This document shows, in pieces, positions 7,531 through 15,737 of a DNA stretch of 51,643 nt. The stretch lies in the NCBI GenBank assembly GCA_949284175.1, contig CASDVE010000029.1, positions 1 through 51,643 of the forward strand, given 5' to 3'. The notes below the pieces were generated by a model that was not told the origin of the DNA, searched no databases, and was given only the letters and a program-made list of their open reading frames with translations. Position 1 is the stretch's first letter. Each line of letters starts with the position of its first letter. Position numbers and translations under genes: made by a program. The DNA comes from an uncultured Eubacteriales bacterium (GTDB lineage Bacteria; Bacillota; Clostridia; Lachnospirales; Lachnospiraceae).

Positions 7531-8421
7531 ATGAAGAAGAAAGTAAAAATAAAGAATATAGTAATAAGAAGTACAAAAGTGATAGGAAATATTATAATAG
7601 CCGTAGCTATTATGTTGTTAGCACAGTTCATTAGTGGGTTAATTATATTGCCAAGTGTGTGGTTAACTGATATGATAAGTGCAATATTTTACATAATCAT
7701 TGCTTTAGGAATAGGATTGCCCTATGCCAAATATGTATTGCATTTTAAACCAGAAGACCTAGGGGTTAGAAGAAAATTACCAGAATTAAGGTGGATTATC
7801 ATTGGATTAATACTTCCCATATCAATATCAGCCATTTATCTTTTTTTAATAAAAGGACAGCTTGTAAGAAATGATAGACTATCAGCAGTTTCATCTACCA
7901 TAATATATGCTATTTTCGTACCAGGTATTGGAGCGGGAATTGTAGAAGAGTTTATTTTTAGAGGGGTGATAATGCGAGTGACAGAGAGATGCTTTGGAAA
8001 AATAAATTCTGTTGTTCTTCCGTCCTTATTATTTGGTGTTGCCCATCTTATGTTTGTGGATCTCAGGGAATGGAATGCAATGGACATTCTTCTAGTTTCA
8101 GTTGGAGGTACATTGGTAGGGCTTATGTTTTCTCTTATTGCATATCAAAGTGAAACTATTTGGTCAAGTGCAGTTGTGCATGGAATATGGAATAGCATTA
8201 TAGTTGGAGGAATTTTAGAAATCGGTTCGGTTTCGTATGGTATGGGTGTTAATAGCATTTGGTATTATAAAATAGCTAGTCATAATATTTTTTTAACAGG
8301 GGGAAGGTTTGGAATTGAGGTCGCAATACCAGCAGTGATCGGTTATACTATAATTTGTATTAGTACAATTATATTCTTAAAGAAGGAGCTGTCCATAAGT
8401 GCATCAGTTGGAAAAAGATGA
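7531..8421 (+). CDS. CPBP family intramembrane metalloprotease
   Basis: A 296-residue protein with about eight membrane helices and the three Abi/CPBP motifs: EEFIFRG (glutamates near residues 139-140), FGVAHL, and HGIWNS. These supply the metal ligands and catalytic glutamate of the CAAX-protease/bacteriocin-processing superfamily. The partner peptide is unknown; no bacteriocin gene is seen nearby. The GGAGG site is 8 bases before ATG. Confidence 0.92.
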   Translation: MKKKVKIKNIVIRSTKVIGNIIIAVAIMLLAQFISGLIILPSVWLTDMISAIFYIIIALGIGLPYAKYVLHFKPEDLGVRRKLPELRWIIIGLILPISISAIYLFLIKGQLVRNDRLSAVSSTIIYAIFVPGIGAGIVEEFIFRGVIMRVTERCFGKINSVVLPSLLFGVAHLMFVDLREWNAMDILLVSVGGTLVGLMFSLIAYQSETIWSSAVVHGIWNSIIVGGILEIGSVSYGMGVNSIWYYKIASHNIFLTGGRFGIEVAIPAVIGYTIICISTIIFLKKELSISASVGKR

Positions 8422-8494
8422 AATAGTATCTTTATTTGAGGTGAAATAAGTAGCTGGAAAAATGAGAACTGAAATATTAAAGAGGAGAAATAGA

Positions 8495-8950
8495 ATGATT
8501 ACATTTAAACCGATTGATCGTAATAACTATATGGAGTGTATTTGCTTAAAAGTAAAAAAAGATCAAGAAAATTTTGTTGCTAGCAATGCACGTTCACTGG
8601 TAGAGGCACAATTTGAGGAGGGGTTATACACAAGAGCTATATATGCCGGTGAAGTTTTAGTAGGATTTGTTCTGTATGATTATGATCCAGAGATTCCGGG
8701 ATGGTCTATGAGCCGTTTTATGATTGGAGATCAATATCAAGGACAGGGATTAGGGAAAAAGGCAGTTGTTGAATTTTTAAAATACATAAAAGAACATATG
8801 AATCTCAATGAAGTATATATTAGTGTTGAGCAAGAAAACACGGTTGCTTATGAGATGTATAAAAAAATTGGATTCATAGATGTAAAGCCGATACAGTATG
8901 AATTTGATGGCACAACTTATCATGAAATACAAATGAAAATAAAGTTTTAA
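8495..8950 (+). CDS. GNAT acetyltransferase, polyamine-type
   Basis: A 151-residue GNAT with the acetyl-CoA loop YQGQGLGKKAV (Q-x-x-G-x-G) at about 93-103 and the C-terminal NTVAYEMYKKIGF. It resembles BltD/PaiA-like diamine or spermidine acetyltransferases, but the substrate is inferred only. Start ATG 8495 follows GAGGAG by 7 bases; an earlier in-frame ATG at 8462 lacks a site. Confidence 0.9.
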   Translation: MITFKPIDRNNYMECICLKVKKDQENFVASNARSLVEAQFEEGLYTRAIYAGEVLVGFVLYDYDPEIPGWSMSRFMIGDQYQGQGLGKKAVVEFLKYIKEHMNLNEVYISVEQENTVAYEMYKKIGFIDVKPIQYEFDGTTYHEIQMKIKF

Positions 8951-8991
8951 TATAGGCACATGAGGGGAGATTTGAGAGGAGAGCGATAACT

Positions 8992-9990
8992 ATGAAAGCA
9001 AAAAAAGTAAATACAAAGACTACAATTGGTGTGTTTTCCGCATCATCACCAATTTCTGCAACAGTACCAGTGAGATATGAACGGGGAAAAAAGTTTTTGG
9101 AAGGCAAAGGATTTCGGGTTTTCAATGGGGAACTTTATGGAAAAAGGGATTTTTACCGTTCTGGTACGATAAAAGAACGTGCTAACGAATGGAATCAACT
9201 TTTATATCAGGATGAAATACAGATAATAATGGCATCCATAGGGGGAAATAATACTAATGCAATCTTGCCATATATTGATTATGAGTATCTAAAGAAGCAT
9301 CCTAAAATTATTATCGGATATTCGGATACAACAGCGTTACTATTAGCAATTTATGCAAAAACAGGTTTAGTTACCTTTTATGGACCAGCGTTGGCTTCTT
9401 CCTTTGGAGAATTGCCTCCCTTTGTAGATTTAACATATAAGAATTTTGAAGACATAGTATGTGGTAATATTTCCATCCCATATCAATATCCAATGCCCGC
9501 CATATGGACAGACGAGTTTATCAACTGGAGTGAACAAGATAGAGGAAAAGAGGAAAGAGAAAATCATTGGGTATGCGTAAATCGGGGAAAATGTTGTGGT
9601 AGGCTAATTGGTGGAAATCTTAATACCATGGAAGGTTTTTTTGGGACAGAGTATATGCCAGAAATAAAAGAGGGAGATATTCTTTTACTTGAGGATTCTT
9701 TAAAAGATGCTTGTACGATAGAAAGAACATTTTCTTTATTAAAACTAGCAGGAGTTTTTGAGAAGGTAGGGGGAATTATACTCGGTAAGCATGAAAAATT
9801 CGATGATAATGGAACGGGCAGAAAGCCTTATGAAATTTTACAAGAAGTATTAGATGGTAGAAAAGTGCCTCTATTGGCAGAATTTGATTGTTGTCATACC
9901 CATCCAATGCTAACGATGCCAATTGGATGTATGGTTGAACTAAATGCCACAGAAAAGAAAGTGACACTGATGGAAGAACCATTGGATTGA
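8992..9990 (+). CDS. S66 family peptidase (MccF-like / LD-carboxypeptidase)
   Basis: A 332-residue serine peptidase. Motifs are IGVFSASSPISA at the N-terminus, ASIGGNNTNAILPYID, the nucleophile Ser in IIGYSDTTALL (about 110), GGNLNTMEGFFGTEY, the Glu in LLLEDSLKD and the His in ILGKHEKF. The mix of longer S66 proteins resembles MccF, which cleaves microcin C-type toxic acyl-adenylates, more than LdcA of murein recycling. Self-protection against such compounds is plausible. It sits among other small self-defence style genes. Confidence 0.9.
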   Translation: MKAKKVNTKTTIGVFSASSPISATVPVRYERGKKFLEGKGFRVFNGELYGKRDFYRSGTIKERANEWNQLLYQDEIQIIMASIGGNNTNAILPYIDYEYLKKHPKIIIGYSDTTALLLAIYAKTGLVTFYGPALASSFGELPPFVDLTYKNFEDIVCGNISIPYQYPMPAIWTDEFINWSEQDRGKEERENHWVCVNRGKCCGRLIGGNLNTMEGFFGTEYMPEIKEGDILLLEDSLKDACTIERTFSLLKLAGVFEKVGGIILGKHEKFDDNGTGRKPYEILQEVLDGRKVPLLAEFDCCHTHPMLTMPIGCMVELNATEKKVTLMEEPLD

Positions 9991-10090
9991 TTTGCGTTCA
10001 GAAGAGGAGCGTAAAAAGTATGATGACATAAAAAGAACAAAGAGAGAAAAGAAATAATAAAAATATTTAAAATTATTTTGGGGTGATTTT

Positions 10091-10288
10091 ATGAGTAGAA
10101 GAGGAAAAATTATATTTGCAATGATAGCAATTATTTTATCATTTATTTCTTTTGGTATTAGTTTATGGTTACTCGTCAATAGCAATTCTTATACTGTTAC
10201 TAGCAGATATATTATGCAGTTTTTTTTGATGGTTACACCTACTATGGTTGTGCTTGCCATGATTAATCTTTTGAGAAAGGATAAATAG
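10091..10288 (+). CDS. small two-helix membrane protein
   Basis: A 65-residue protein with two hydrophobic helices (about 8-29 and 41-59) and charged ends. The ribosome site GGGGTGA is 6 bases before ATG. Family unknown. The 86 bp that follow before the tRNA promoter are AT-rich and contain no clear terminator. Confidence 0.6.
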   Translation: MSRRGKIIFAMIAIILSFISFGISLWLLVNSNSYTVTSRYIMQFFLMVTPTMVVLAMINLLRKDK

Positions 10289-10374
10289 AGCTAAAGTATT
10301 CTCTAAAAAAATATTATTTTGAAAAACACAATTAACAGAAATAAATTAAAAATATAAAAAAATAAAAAAACTTG

Positions 10375-10403
10375 TTGACAACCATTATAAATTATGATAG
10401 GAT
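10375..10403 (+). promoter_or_regulatory. promoter of the tRNA-Lys unit
   Basis: TTGACA (10375-10380) and TAGGAT (10398-10403) with 17-bp spacing, about 80 bp before the tRNA. Confidence 0.8.
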
Positions 10404-10484
10404 ATAACACGTTGGTGATGAACAACGGCGAAAAAAGTCGAGTGACCCAATCAGAAGTTTTTGTTTGTTATCAGCGTATTAGAT

Positions 10485-10557
10485 GGGATATTAGCTCAGT
10501 TGGTAGAGCACTTGACTTTTAATCAAGTTGTCCGGGGTTCGAATCCCCGATGTCTCA
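10485..10557 (+). tRNA. tRNA-Lys (anticodon UUU)
   Basis: A 73-nt cloverleaf. The acceptor is GGGATAT/ATGTCTC with two wobble pairs. The D arm is GCTCAGTTGGTAGAGC, the anticodon stem CTTGA/TCAAG has loop CTTTTAA (anticodon TTT), and the T arm is GGGGTTCGAATCCCC. The discriminator is A and CCA is not encoded. It is a single tRNA with its own promoter and terminator. Confidence 0.97.
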
Positions 10558-10580
10558 TTCACAATTGGAAATATAACAAA

Positions 10581-10631
10581 GTAGTGGGCATACGAAAGCA
10601 CAAACACTTTTGTATGTCCACTACTTTTTTT
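10581..10631 (+). terminator. terminator of tRNA-Lys
   Basis: A long stem, GTAGTGGGCATACGAAAG with ACTTTTGTATGTCCACTAC, followed by seven T. A two-hairpin repeat begins at the end of the T-tract. Confidence 0.92.
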
Positions 10632-10725
10632 ATACACAGATAACGAGCCATGGGAGAGCGTGTATGCTCACATATGACGACTATCTGTGAATGTGAGAAG
10701 TTTGTAAGGCGTTCTTCTCATCGTT
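10631..10725 (+). repeat. two-hairpin repeat, type A, diverged copy
   Basis: Begins TACACAGATAACGAGCCATG and ends CTTCTCATCG. The outer stem is ACAGATA/TATCTGT where the 2291 copy has AAGCA/TGCTT: both sides changed together, keeping pairing. Hairpin II is slightly degraded (GAGAAGTTTGTAAGGCGTTCTTCTC). Confidence 0.88.
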
Positions 10726-10888
10726 TAAATAAAAGGGGGTGTTGATCTAGTTAAAAATATTTAGCTGGATGACAGCCTATTTTTGATCGTTTTTAAGCAA
10801 TTTGTTTATTTTATACTTTGGTAAGAAAATTTTGTTAAAGTATGAAAAGAGATAGTTTATTTTGACAGTAGTCGAATAAGAATGAGAA
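10726..10888 (+). other. intergenic region upstream of the Ter operon promoter
   Basis: AT-rich, with no gene seen. Another TTGACA near 10862 has no good -10 partner. Nothing else is identifiable. Confidence 0.4.
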
Positions 10889-10917
10889 TTGTCAATAACT
10901 TTAAATTATGATATAGT
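10889..10917 (+). promoter_or_regulatory. promoter of the Ter stress operon
   Basis: TTGTCA (10889-10894) and TATAGT (10912-10917) with 17-bp spacing, upstream of yceG-telA-terD-terD. Confidence 0.75.
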
Positions 10918-10934
10918 ATTGCTAAGATATAAGA

Positions 10935-10983
10935 AACCATAAAAAGCACGCTTTATGAGTTTCTCACTTTGGCAGACAGCCGT
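10935..10983 (-). repeat. relic of the two-hairpin repeat, reverse orientation
   Basis: AAAAGCACGCTTTATGAGTT followed by TCTCAC and GGCAGACAGCCG matches the reverse complement of hairpin II and the edge of hairpin I (compare 36961-36999). It is truncated. It covers the first codons of the longest possible yceG reading frame. Confidence 0.6.
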
Positions 10984-11020
10984 TAAACGAATAAGAAAAA
11001 GAATGGCGGGATTATCATTT

Positions 11021-13288
11021 ATGTATAAGAAATTAAGACTTCATCAATTAAACGATTTTTTTCTCCCGTTATCAGTAAGGGAACAAAAGGGCATTTATTT
11101 TTATAGGATTTATCATTACAATGAAGAAATTGGACAGTTTATTTATCAATACTTGATAGAGGCGAAACGGCAAGGAATTGTTATCCAAGAAAAAATTCCA
11201 AATCCGAATGAGAAACAGCTTGCTTTTTATCAAGAAATTATGGGAATGGAATTTGAGCCTAATAAAAAATTTATAGATTGTGCATTGATAAAATGGTTGC
11301 CCAGATTGAATGAGATACAAAGAAGTAACGTAGTAGAATCTATATTACATACGTTGGAGAAGATGGGGGAAGACGGAAAGAGTAAAGATACACAACGTAA
11401 TGCGTATATTAAGTTCATGTGTTGGCTCTATTATAAATTCGAAAGAATTTTGATTCAGTTAGGACAAGAAAAATTGCCAAAAATTTTATATGAAGGTGAA
11501 ATTACAAAGTATGAACTGGATATTTTGTCTATTTTAGGGGATGCAGGTTGTGATATTTTATTGATAGAAAAAAATGGGGATGATCCTTATAAAAAAGCAG
11601 ATCCTAAAATGGAACGATCTTTTGGCTTAGAACGTGATATAAAAGAACCATTCCCAAAAGATTTTTCGATCGCTTGTATGGAACAGAAAATACAAAGGGA
11701 GAATCGTTTCTCTATGCTTTATCATGAAGAGGAGCTGAAAATTATAAGCACCAATACGTGGTTGACTGGAGAAATTTTTGCCGATTCTTTAAAAGAGCCA
11801 AAAGAACGGGGAACAAACGATAACTACTGTTATAATTTATTTGTAAGACTAACTGGTGTAGAAGATAAGTTAAACTATGCAAAAGAATTATTTCAGTGGA
11901 AAAAGCAATTAGAAGATAGGGGAAGAAAAGTCTTTATTTTATCAGAACTCCTTCCACCAGATAATCAAGAGATACAAAAAGTCCATCCCAATCAGTATCA
12001 AACAGTGGATGAAATGATTTTGGATCTTGCTAGCCGTTTAAAATCAACAGGATGTCATCGTTTGGATCAGCAAATGAAAAAAACGTTTGTTGTGTTTTTA
12101 CTGGAAGAAGAGAAAAAAAGAGAAGGGAACTTAAATAAATTAAAAAATGAGGCAGTATACCTCATTTGCTGGTTAAATCGTTATAGCAATAAGTTGACGG
12201 ATGGAAAGGATACAAGCATTGCTACTTTTATTTACTTTGGTGTTTGTAAGAGTGAAATGGAAGCATTGTTTTTCCGATTTCTATCATGGCTTTTTGTGGA
12301 TGTCTTTCTCATTAATCCTGATCAAAATAAAAAATGTGTTCTTACTGATAGAAGATTATTTGAAAAATGCTACGAAGGATCTCTTGAGCTTTTAAGTTTT
12401 CCAGAGAGCGTTCAAGATATTAGTACAGGAACGGTGGCATTTCAAGCAGAGAAAGAGTTAAATTCCTTATTATATCAAGATACAGGACTTTATCGCAATA
12501 ATCAATATAAAAAGGCACAGACGCTTTTGTTACAAACCATGTGTGAGGAAGTTTATCTTTTATGGGATCAAGAATTAAAGTATAGACCGAGTTTTGAAGT
12601 GCTAGGAGAAGAAGTTCTTTTACCTGTATTAGGAGCAAAGATCTTAGGAGTAAAAAATCAGGATACCAATGCTTATTTTAATGAGATTCAAAAATTGATG
12701 ACGGAGGATACAACGCTCTTTTTACCAGAAGATAAAAGAAGCTATGATCTAACAATTCGTTCTTATGCTACCCAGTTGATTCGTAATGGGAAATTAGATA
12801 GAAATAAGATTAAAGCCTGTAAAGAATATGCTTATGGAATCTACCGAGAGGAAGTGCAAGAATATATTCTTGATAAAATACAAGAATTGATTGATGCAAA
12901 GCTCATACAAGGAACGTTTGTCAATGGCATGGAATATACCATATTAGCGGTAGGATTGAGTTTAGATGGGGAATGGATGAAAAAGATTCAGAAGTTTGAT
13001 TTTACAAAGAAGAATCCAAAACTTTTGATGATGGCGTTTTCTGATAAAGATTATTCTTTGGAAGATAGTATTTTAGTTGCCCTTTTATCAAAAATAGGAT
13101 TCGATGTGGTGTTGTTTATTCCAACAGGATTTCGCATTTTAGAAAGATATTATACAAAACCGTTGTTTGTAGAGCATCAAGAAGGAGAGTATATGTTTGA
13201 TCTGCCTATGCCAATGATGAAACAAACGATAAAGGATACTATTTTAAAATCCAACACAATATTCAAACGTATTTTTAAGAGAGGATGA
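11021..13288 (+). CDS. YceG family protein of the Ter operon
   Basis: About 755 residues, homologous to YceG, the putative 'biosynthetic module' component of tellurite/general-stress loci. Recognisable segments are KGIYFYRIYHYNEEIGQFIYQYLIEA near the N-terminus, PKILYEGEITKYELDILSILGDAGCDILLIE in the middle, and a second, partly repeated half. It is longer than the roughly 540-residue Bacillus YceG. Biochemical activity is unknown; Ter systems are proposed to join Ca2+-binding TerD proteins to membrane stress responses. Start is uncertain: ATG 10955 lies inside a repeat relic and has no ribosome site, 11003 is weak, and I prefer 11021. The stop overlaps the next gene. Confidence 0.87.
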   Translation: MYKKLRLHQLNDFFLPLSVREQKGIYFYRIYHYNEEIGQFIYQYLIEAKRQGIVIQEKIPNPNEKQLAFYQEIMGMEFEPNKKFIDCALIKWLPRLNEIQRSNVVESILHTLEKMGEDGKSKDTQRNAYIKFMCWLYYKFERILIQLGQEKLPKILYEGEITKYELDILSILGDAGCDILLIEKNGDDPYKKADPKMERSFGLERDIKEPFPKDFSIACMEQKIQRENRFSMLYHEEELKIISTNTWLTGEIFADSLKEPKERGTNDNYCYNLFVRLTGVEDKLNYAKELFQWKKQLEDRGRKVFILSELLPPDNQEIQKVHPNQYQTVDEMILDLASRLKSTGCHRLDQQMKKTFVVFLLEEEKKREGNLNKLKNEAVYLICWLNRYSNKLTDGKDTSIATFIYFGVCKSEMEALFFRFLSWLFVDVFLINPDQNKKCVLTDRRLFEKCYEGSLELLSFPESVQDISTGTVAFQAEKELNSLLYQDTGLYRNNQYKKAQTLLLQTMCEEVYLLWDQELKYRPSFEVLGEEVLLPVLGAKILGVKNQDTNAYFNEIQKLMTEDTTLFLPEDKRSYDLTIRSYATQLIRNGKLDRNKIKACKEYAYGIYREEVQEYILDKIQELIDAKLIQGTFVNGMEYTILAVGLSLDGEWMKKIQKFDFTKKNPKLLMMAFSDKDYSLEDSILVALLSKIGFDVVLFIPTGFRILERYYTKPLFVEHQEGEYMFDLPMPMMKQTIKDTILKSNTIFKRIFKRG

Positions 13289-13293
13289 GATAC

Positions 13294-14424
13294 ATGGGAC
13301 TTAATTTCACACAACCAAGAACAATACCAGTCCAACAAGAAGACAATGGAAGTCAGACAGAAGTTGCACCATTTAATATTCAAGCGGATAAACAAGAATT
13401 GACACAAAGATTGTTAAATTCAGAAGAGGTGGATCAGATTGTCAGCACCATTTCCGTATTTGAATTGGATACGATTGTATCATTTGGAAGCGAAGTGGCA
13501 GAAAATATTTCCAAGTGTTCAGACACTGTTTTAAATAATATGAATATGAGCCAATTGGATGAGTCCAGTCAAATGCTTGCGACTTTGGCGAAAGTCATGG
13601 ACAAGTTTGATATTGAAGAGATCAAGGAAAAGCCAGGAGTTTTCAATAAATTATTCGGCAATATGAGAAAGCAAATTGATAAACTTCTTGCAAAATATCA
13701 TACGATGGGAGAAGAAGTGGACAAGATCTATGTACAGTTAAAACAATATGAAGAAGAGATCAAGGAGTCCAATAAAAAGTTAAATGTGATGTTTCAGACC
13801 AATGTGGAATATTTCCATGAGTTGGAAAAATACATTCTTGCAGGAGAACAAGGCATTCGTGAAATTGAAGCATATGCACAGCAAAGACAAAGGGAATATG
13901 AAACATCCAATGATCCTTCCATTCAATTTGAACTTACAAGCCTTGAGCAAGCGAAAATGATGTTGGAACAAAGGACACAGGATTTGAGGATTGCAGAAAA
14001 TGTGGCAATGCAATCGATCCCTATGATTAAGACGATGGAATTTACTAATATGAATCTCGTTCGTAAAATCAATTCGGCTTTTATTGTCACATTGCCAGTC
14101 TTTAAGCAGGCATTGACGCAGGCAATTTTATTGAAGCGTCAAAAGATTCAAGCAGAGGCACTATCCGCCCTGGATGAAAAGACAAACGAAATGCTGTTAA
14201 GAAATGCACAAAATACCGTAGCACAATCTAAAATGACAGCACAGCTTGCAAGTGGCAGTTCTGTTAAAATAGAAACACTGGAATCTACATGGCATACCAT
14301 TGTAAATGGAATTGAAGAAACAAAACAAATCCAAGCAGATGCGAAACGAAAGAGAGAAGAAGACAAAGTTCGGTTGGATGCCATTAAAAGTGAGTTTCAA
14401 CAAATGATGCAAGGTAACAAGTAA
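13294..14424 (+). CDS. toxic anion resistance protein TelA family
   Basis: A 376-residue, mostly helical soluble protein with TelA/KlaA-like features: repeated coiled-coil segments, and the core with IDKLLAKYHTMGEEVDKIYVQLKQYEEEI and YILAGEQGIREIEAY. Start ATG 13294 follows AGAGAGG by 9 bases; ATG 13285 is too close to that site. It is in the Ter operon, translationally coupled to yceG and 36 bp before terD. A second TelA homologue is at 41617-42762. Its molecular role is not settled in the family. Confidence 0.9.
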   Translation: MGLNFTQPRTIPVQQEDNGSQTEVAPFNIQADKQELTQRLLNSEEVDQIVSTISVFELDTIVSFGSEVAENISKCSDTVLNNMNMSQLDESSQMLATLAKVMDKFDIEEIKEKPGVFNKLFGNMRKQIDKLLAKYHTMGEEVDKIYVQLKQYEEEIKESNKKLNVMFQTNVEYFHELEKYILAGEQGIREIEAYAQQRQREYETSNDPSIQFELTSLEQAKMMLEQRTQDLRIAENVAMQSIPMIKTMEFTNMNLVRKINSAFIVTLPVFKQALTQAILLKRQKIQAEALSALDEKTNEMLLRNAQNTVAQSKMTAQLASGSSVKIETLESTWHTIVNGIEETKQIQADAKRKREEDKVRLDAIKSEFQQMMQGNK

Positions 14425-14460
14425 ATTTATTATAAAATAACATGACAGGAGGTTCTTATT

Positions 14461-15042
14461 ATGCCGATTAATTTACAAAAAGGACAAAAAGTTAGTTTAA
14501 CAAAAGGGAATCCAGGATTAAAAAAGATTCTTGTAGGTCTTGGCTGGGACATCAATAAATATGATGGTGGAGCGGATTTTGACCTTGATACGGCAGCATT
14601 TATGCTGGGTGAAAATGGTAAAACGCCAACCAGTGATGAGTTTATATTTTATGGAAATCTCGTACATAAAAGTGGAGCCATAGAACATTTAGGTGACAAT
14701 TTAACAGGTGCTGGTGACGGAGATGATGAGCAGATCAAAGTGGATTTATCAAAAGTTCCAGAAAATGTTCAGAAAATTGACTTTACTGTTACGATATATG
14801 AAGCGGATCAAAGACGTCAAAACTTTGGACAGATTGCAAATGCTTATATTCGCATTGTGGATGAAAGCACCAATCAAGAAATCATTCGTTATGATCTTGG
14901 GGAAGATTTTTCGATTGAAACAGCTATCGTTGTTGGAGAGATCTATCGTTATAATGGAGAATGGAAATTTAATGCCATTGGAAGTGGATTCCAAGGTGGT
15001 TTAGCTGCACTATGTGGAAACTTTGGTATTGAAGTGGAATAG
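14461..15042 (+). CDS. TerD family Ca2+-binding stress protein 1
   Basis: A 193-residue TerD domain protein. It starts [28 protein letters not shown]. The Ca2+-binding acidic sites are seen in [13 protein letters not shown] and [17 protein letters not shown]. It ends with [27 protein letters not shown]. All acidic ligands appear intact. A strong GGAGG ribosome site precedes it. It is adjacent to a second TerD and a Ca2+ pump, suggesting Ca2+-linked stress control (inference). Confidence 0.95.
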   Translation: MPINLQKGQKVSLTKGNPGLKKILVGLGWDINKYDGGADFDLDTAAFMLGENGKTPTSDEFIFYGNLVHKSGAIEHLGDNLTGAGDGDDEQIKVDLSKVPENVQKIDFTVTIYEADQRRQNFGQIANAYIRIVDESTNQEIIRYDLGEDFSIETAIVVGEIYRYNGEWKFNAIGSGFQGGLAALCGNFGIEVE

Positions 15043-15065
15043 AAGAAAAAAAGGAGGATTTTCCT

Positions 15066-15653
15066 ATGGCGATTCGTTTACAAAAAGGACAAAAAGTTAG
15101 CTTAACAAAAGAAAAAGCAGGACTTGATAAAATGTTAGTAGGTCTTGGCTGGGATGAAGCAGAAAGAAAACGAGGATTTTTTGCTCCAAAGCCAAAAGAA
15201 ATTGACTGTGATGCGTCAGTGATTTTATTACAAAATGGAAAGTTGTTCAACAACAAGGATCTTGTTTATTTTGGAAATTTAAGACATGTTTCTGGATGTG
15301 TTGTGCATTTAGGCGATAATTTAACAGGAGCAGGGACAGGGGACGATGAACAAGTGATCGTAGAACTATCTAAAGTTCCAGCAGAATACGATCGCATTGT
15401 CTTTGTTGTTAATATCTATCAAGCTCAAAAGAGAAATCAACATTTTGGTATGATAAAAAATGCGTTTATTCGTTTGGTGGATGAAAGAGATGGAAAGGAA
15501 ATCTGTCGATATGATCTTTCAGATTCTTATGACGGCATGACAGCCATGATTTTTGGTGAAGTTTACCGTCACAATGGGGAATGGAAGTTTAATGCCATTG
15601 GACAAGGGACAAAGGATGATGGACTTGGTGAGCTAGCACAAACATTTGTATAA
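15066..15653 (+). CDS. TerD family Ca2+-binding stress protein 2
   Basis: A 195-residue paralogue of the preceding protein (about half identical by eye), sharing [45 protein letters not shown] and [14 protein letters not shown]. It differs in an insertion (ERKRGFFAPKPKE) and in the first acidic site (IDCDAS instead of FDLDTA), so one metal site may be altered. It lies 23 bp after terD1 with GGAGG. Confidence 0.95.
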   Translation: MAIRLQKGQKVSLTKEKAGLDKMLVGLGWDEAERKRGFFAPKPKEIDCDASVILLQNGKLFNNKDLVYFGNLRHVSGCVVHLGDNLTGAGTGDDEQVIVELSKVPAEYDRIVFVVNIYQAQKRNQHFGMIKNAFIRLVDERDGKEICRYDLSDSYDGMTAMIFGEVYRHNGEWKFNAIGQGTKDDGLGELAQTFV

Positions 15654-15737
15654 GTATAATGGCAATTTGCGGATAAGAAATTTTTACTTCGTAAATCGTT
15701 TGTATGCGATAAAAATAAAATAATTTGGAGTGAAACT

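Noticed and set aside
10461..10643. 60-codon frame over the tRNA
   Set aside because: It is the translation of tRNA-Lys and its terminator.
13780..14412. Minus-strand frames opposite telA
   Set aside because: Shadows of a conserved plus-strand coding region.
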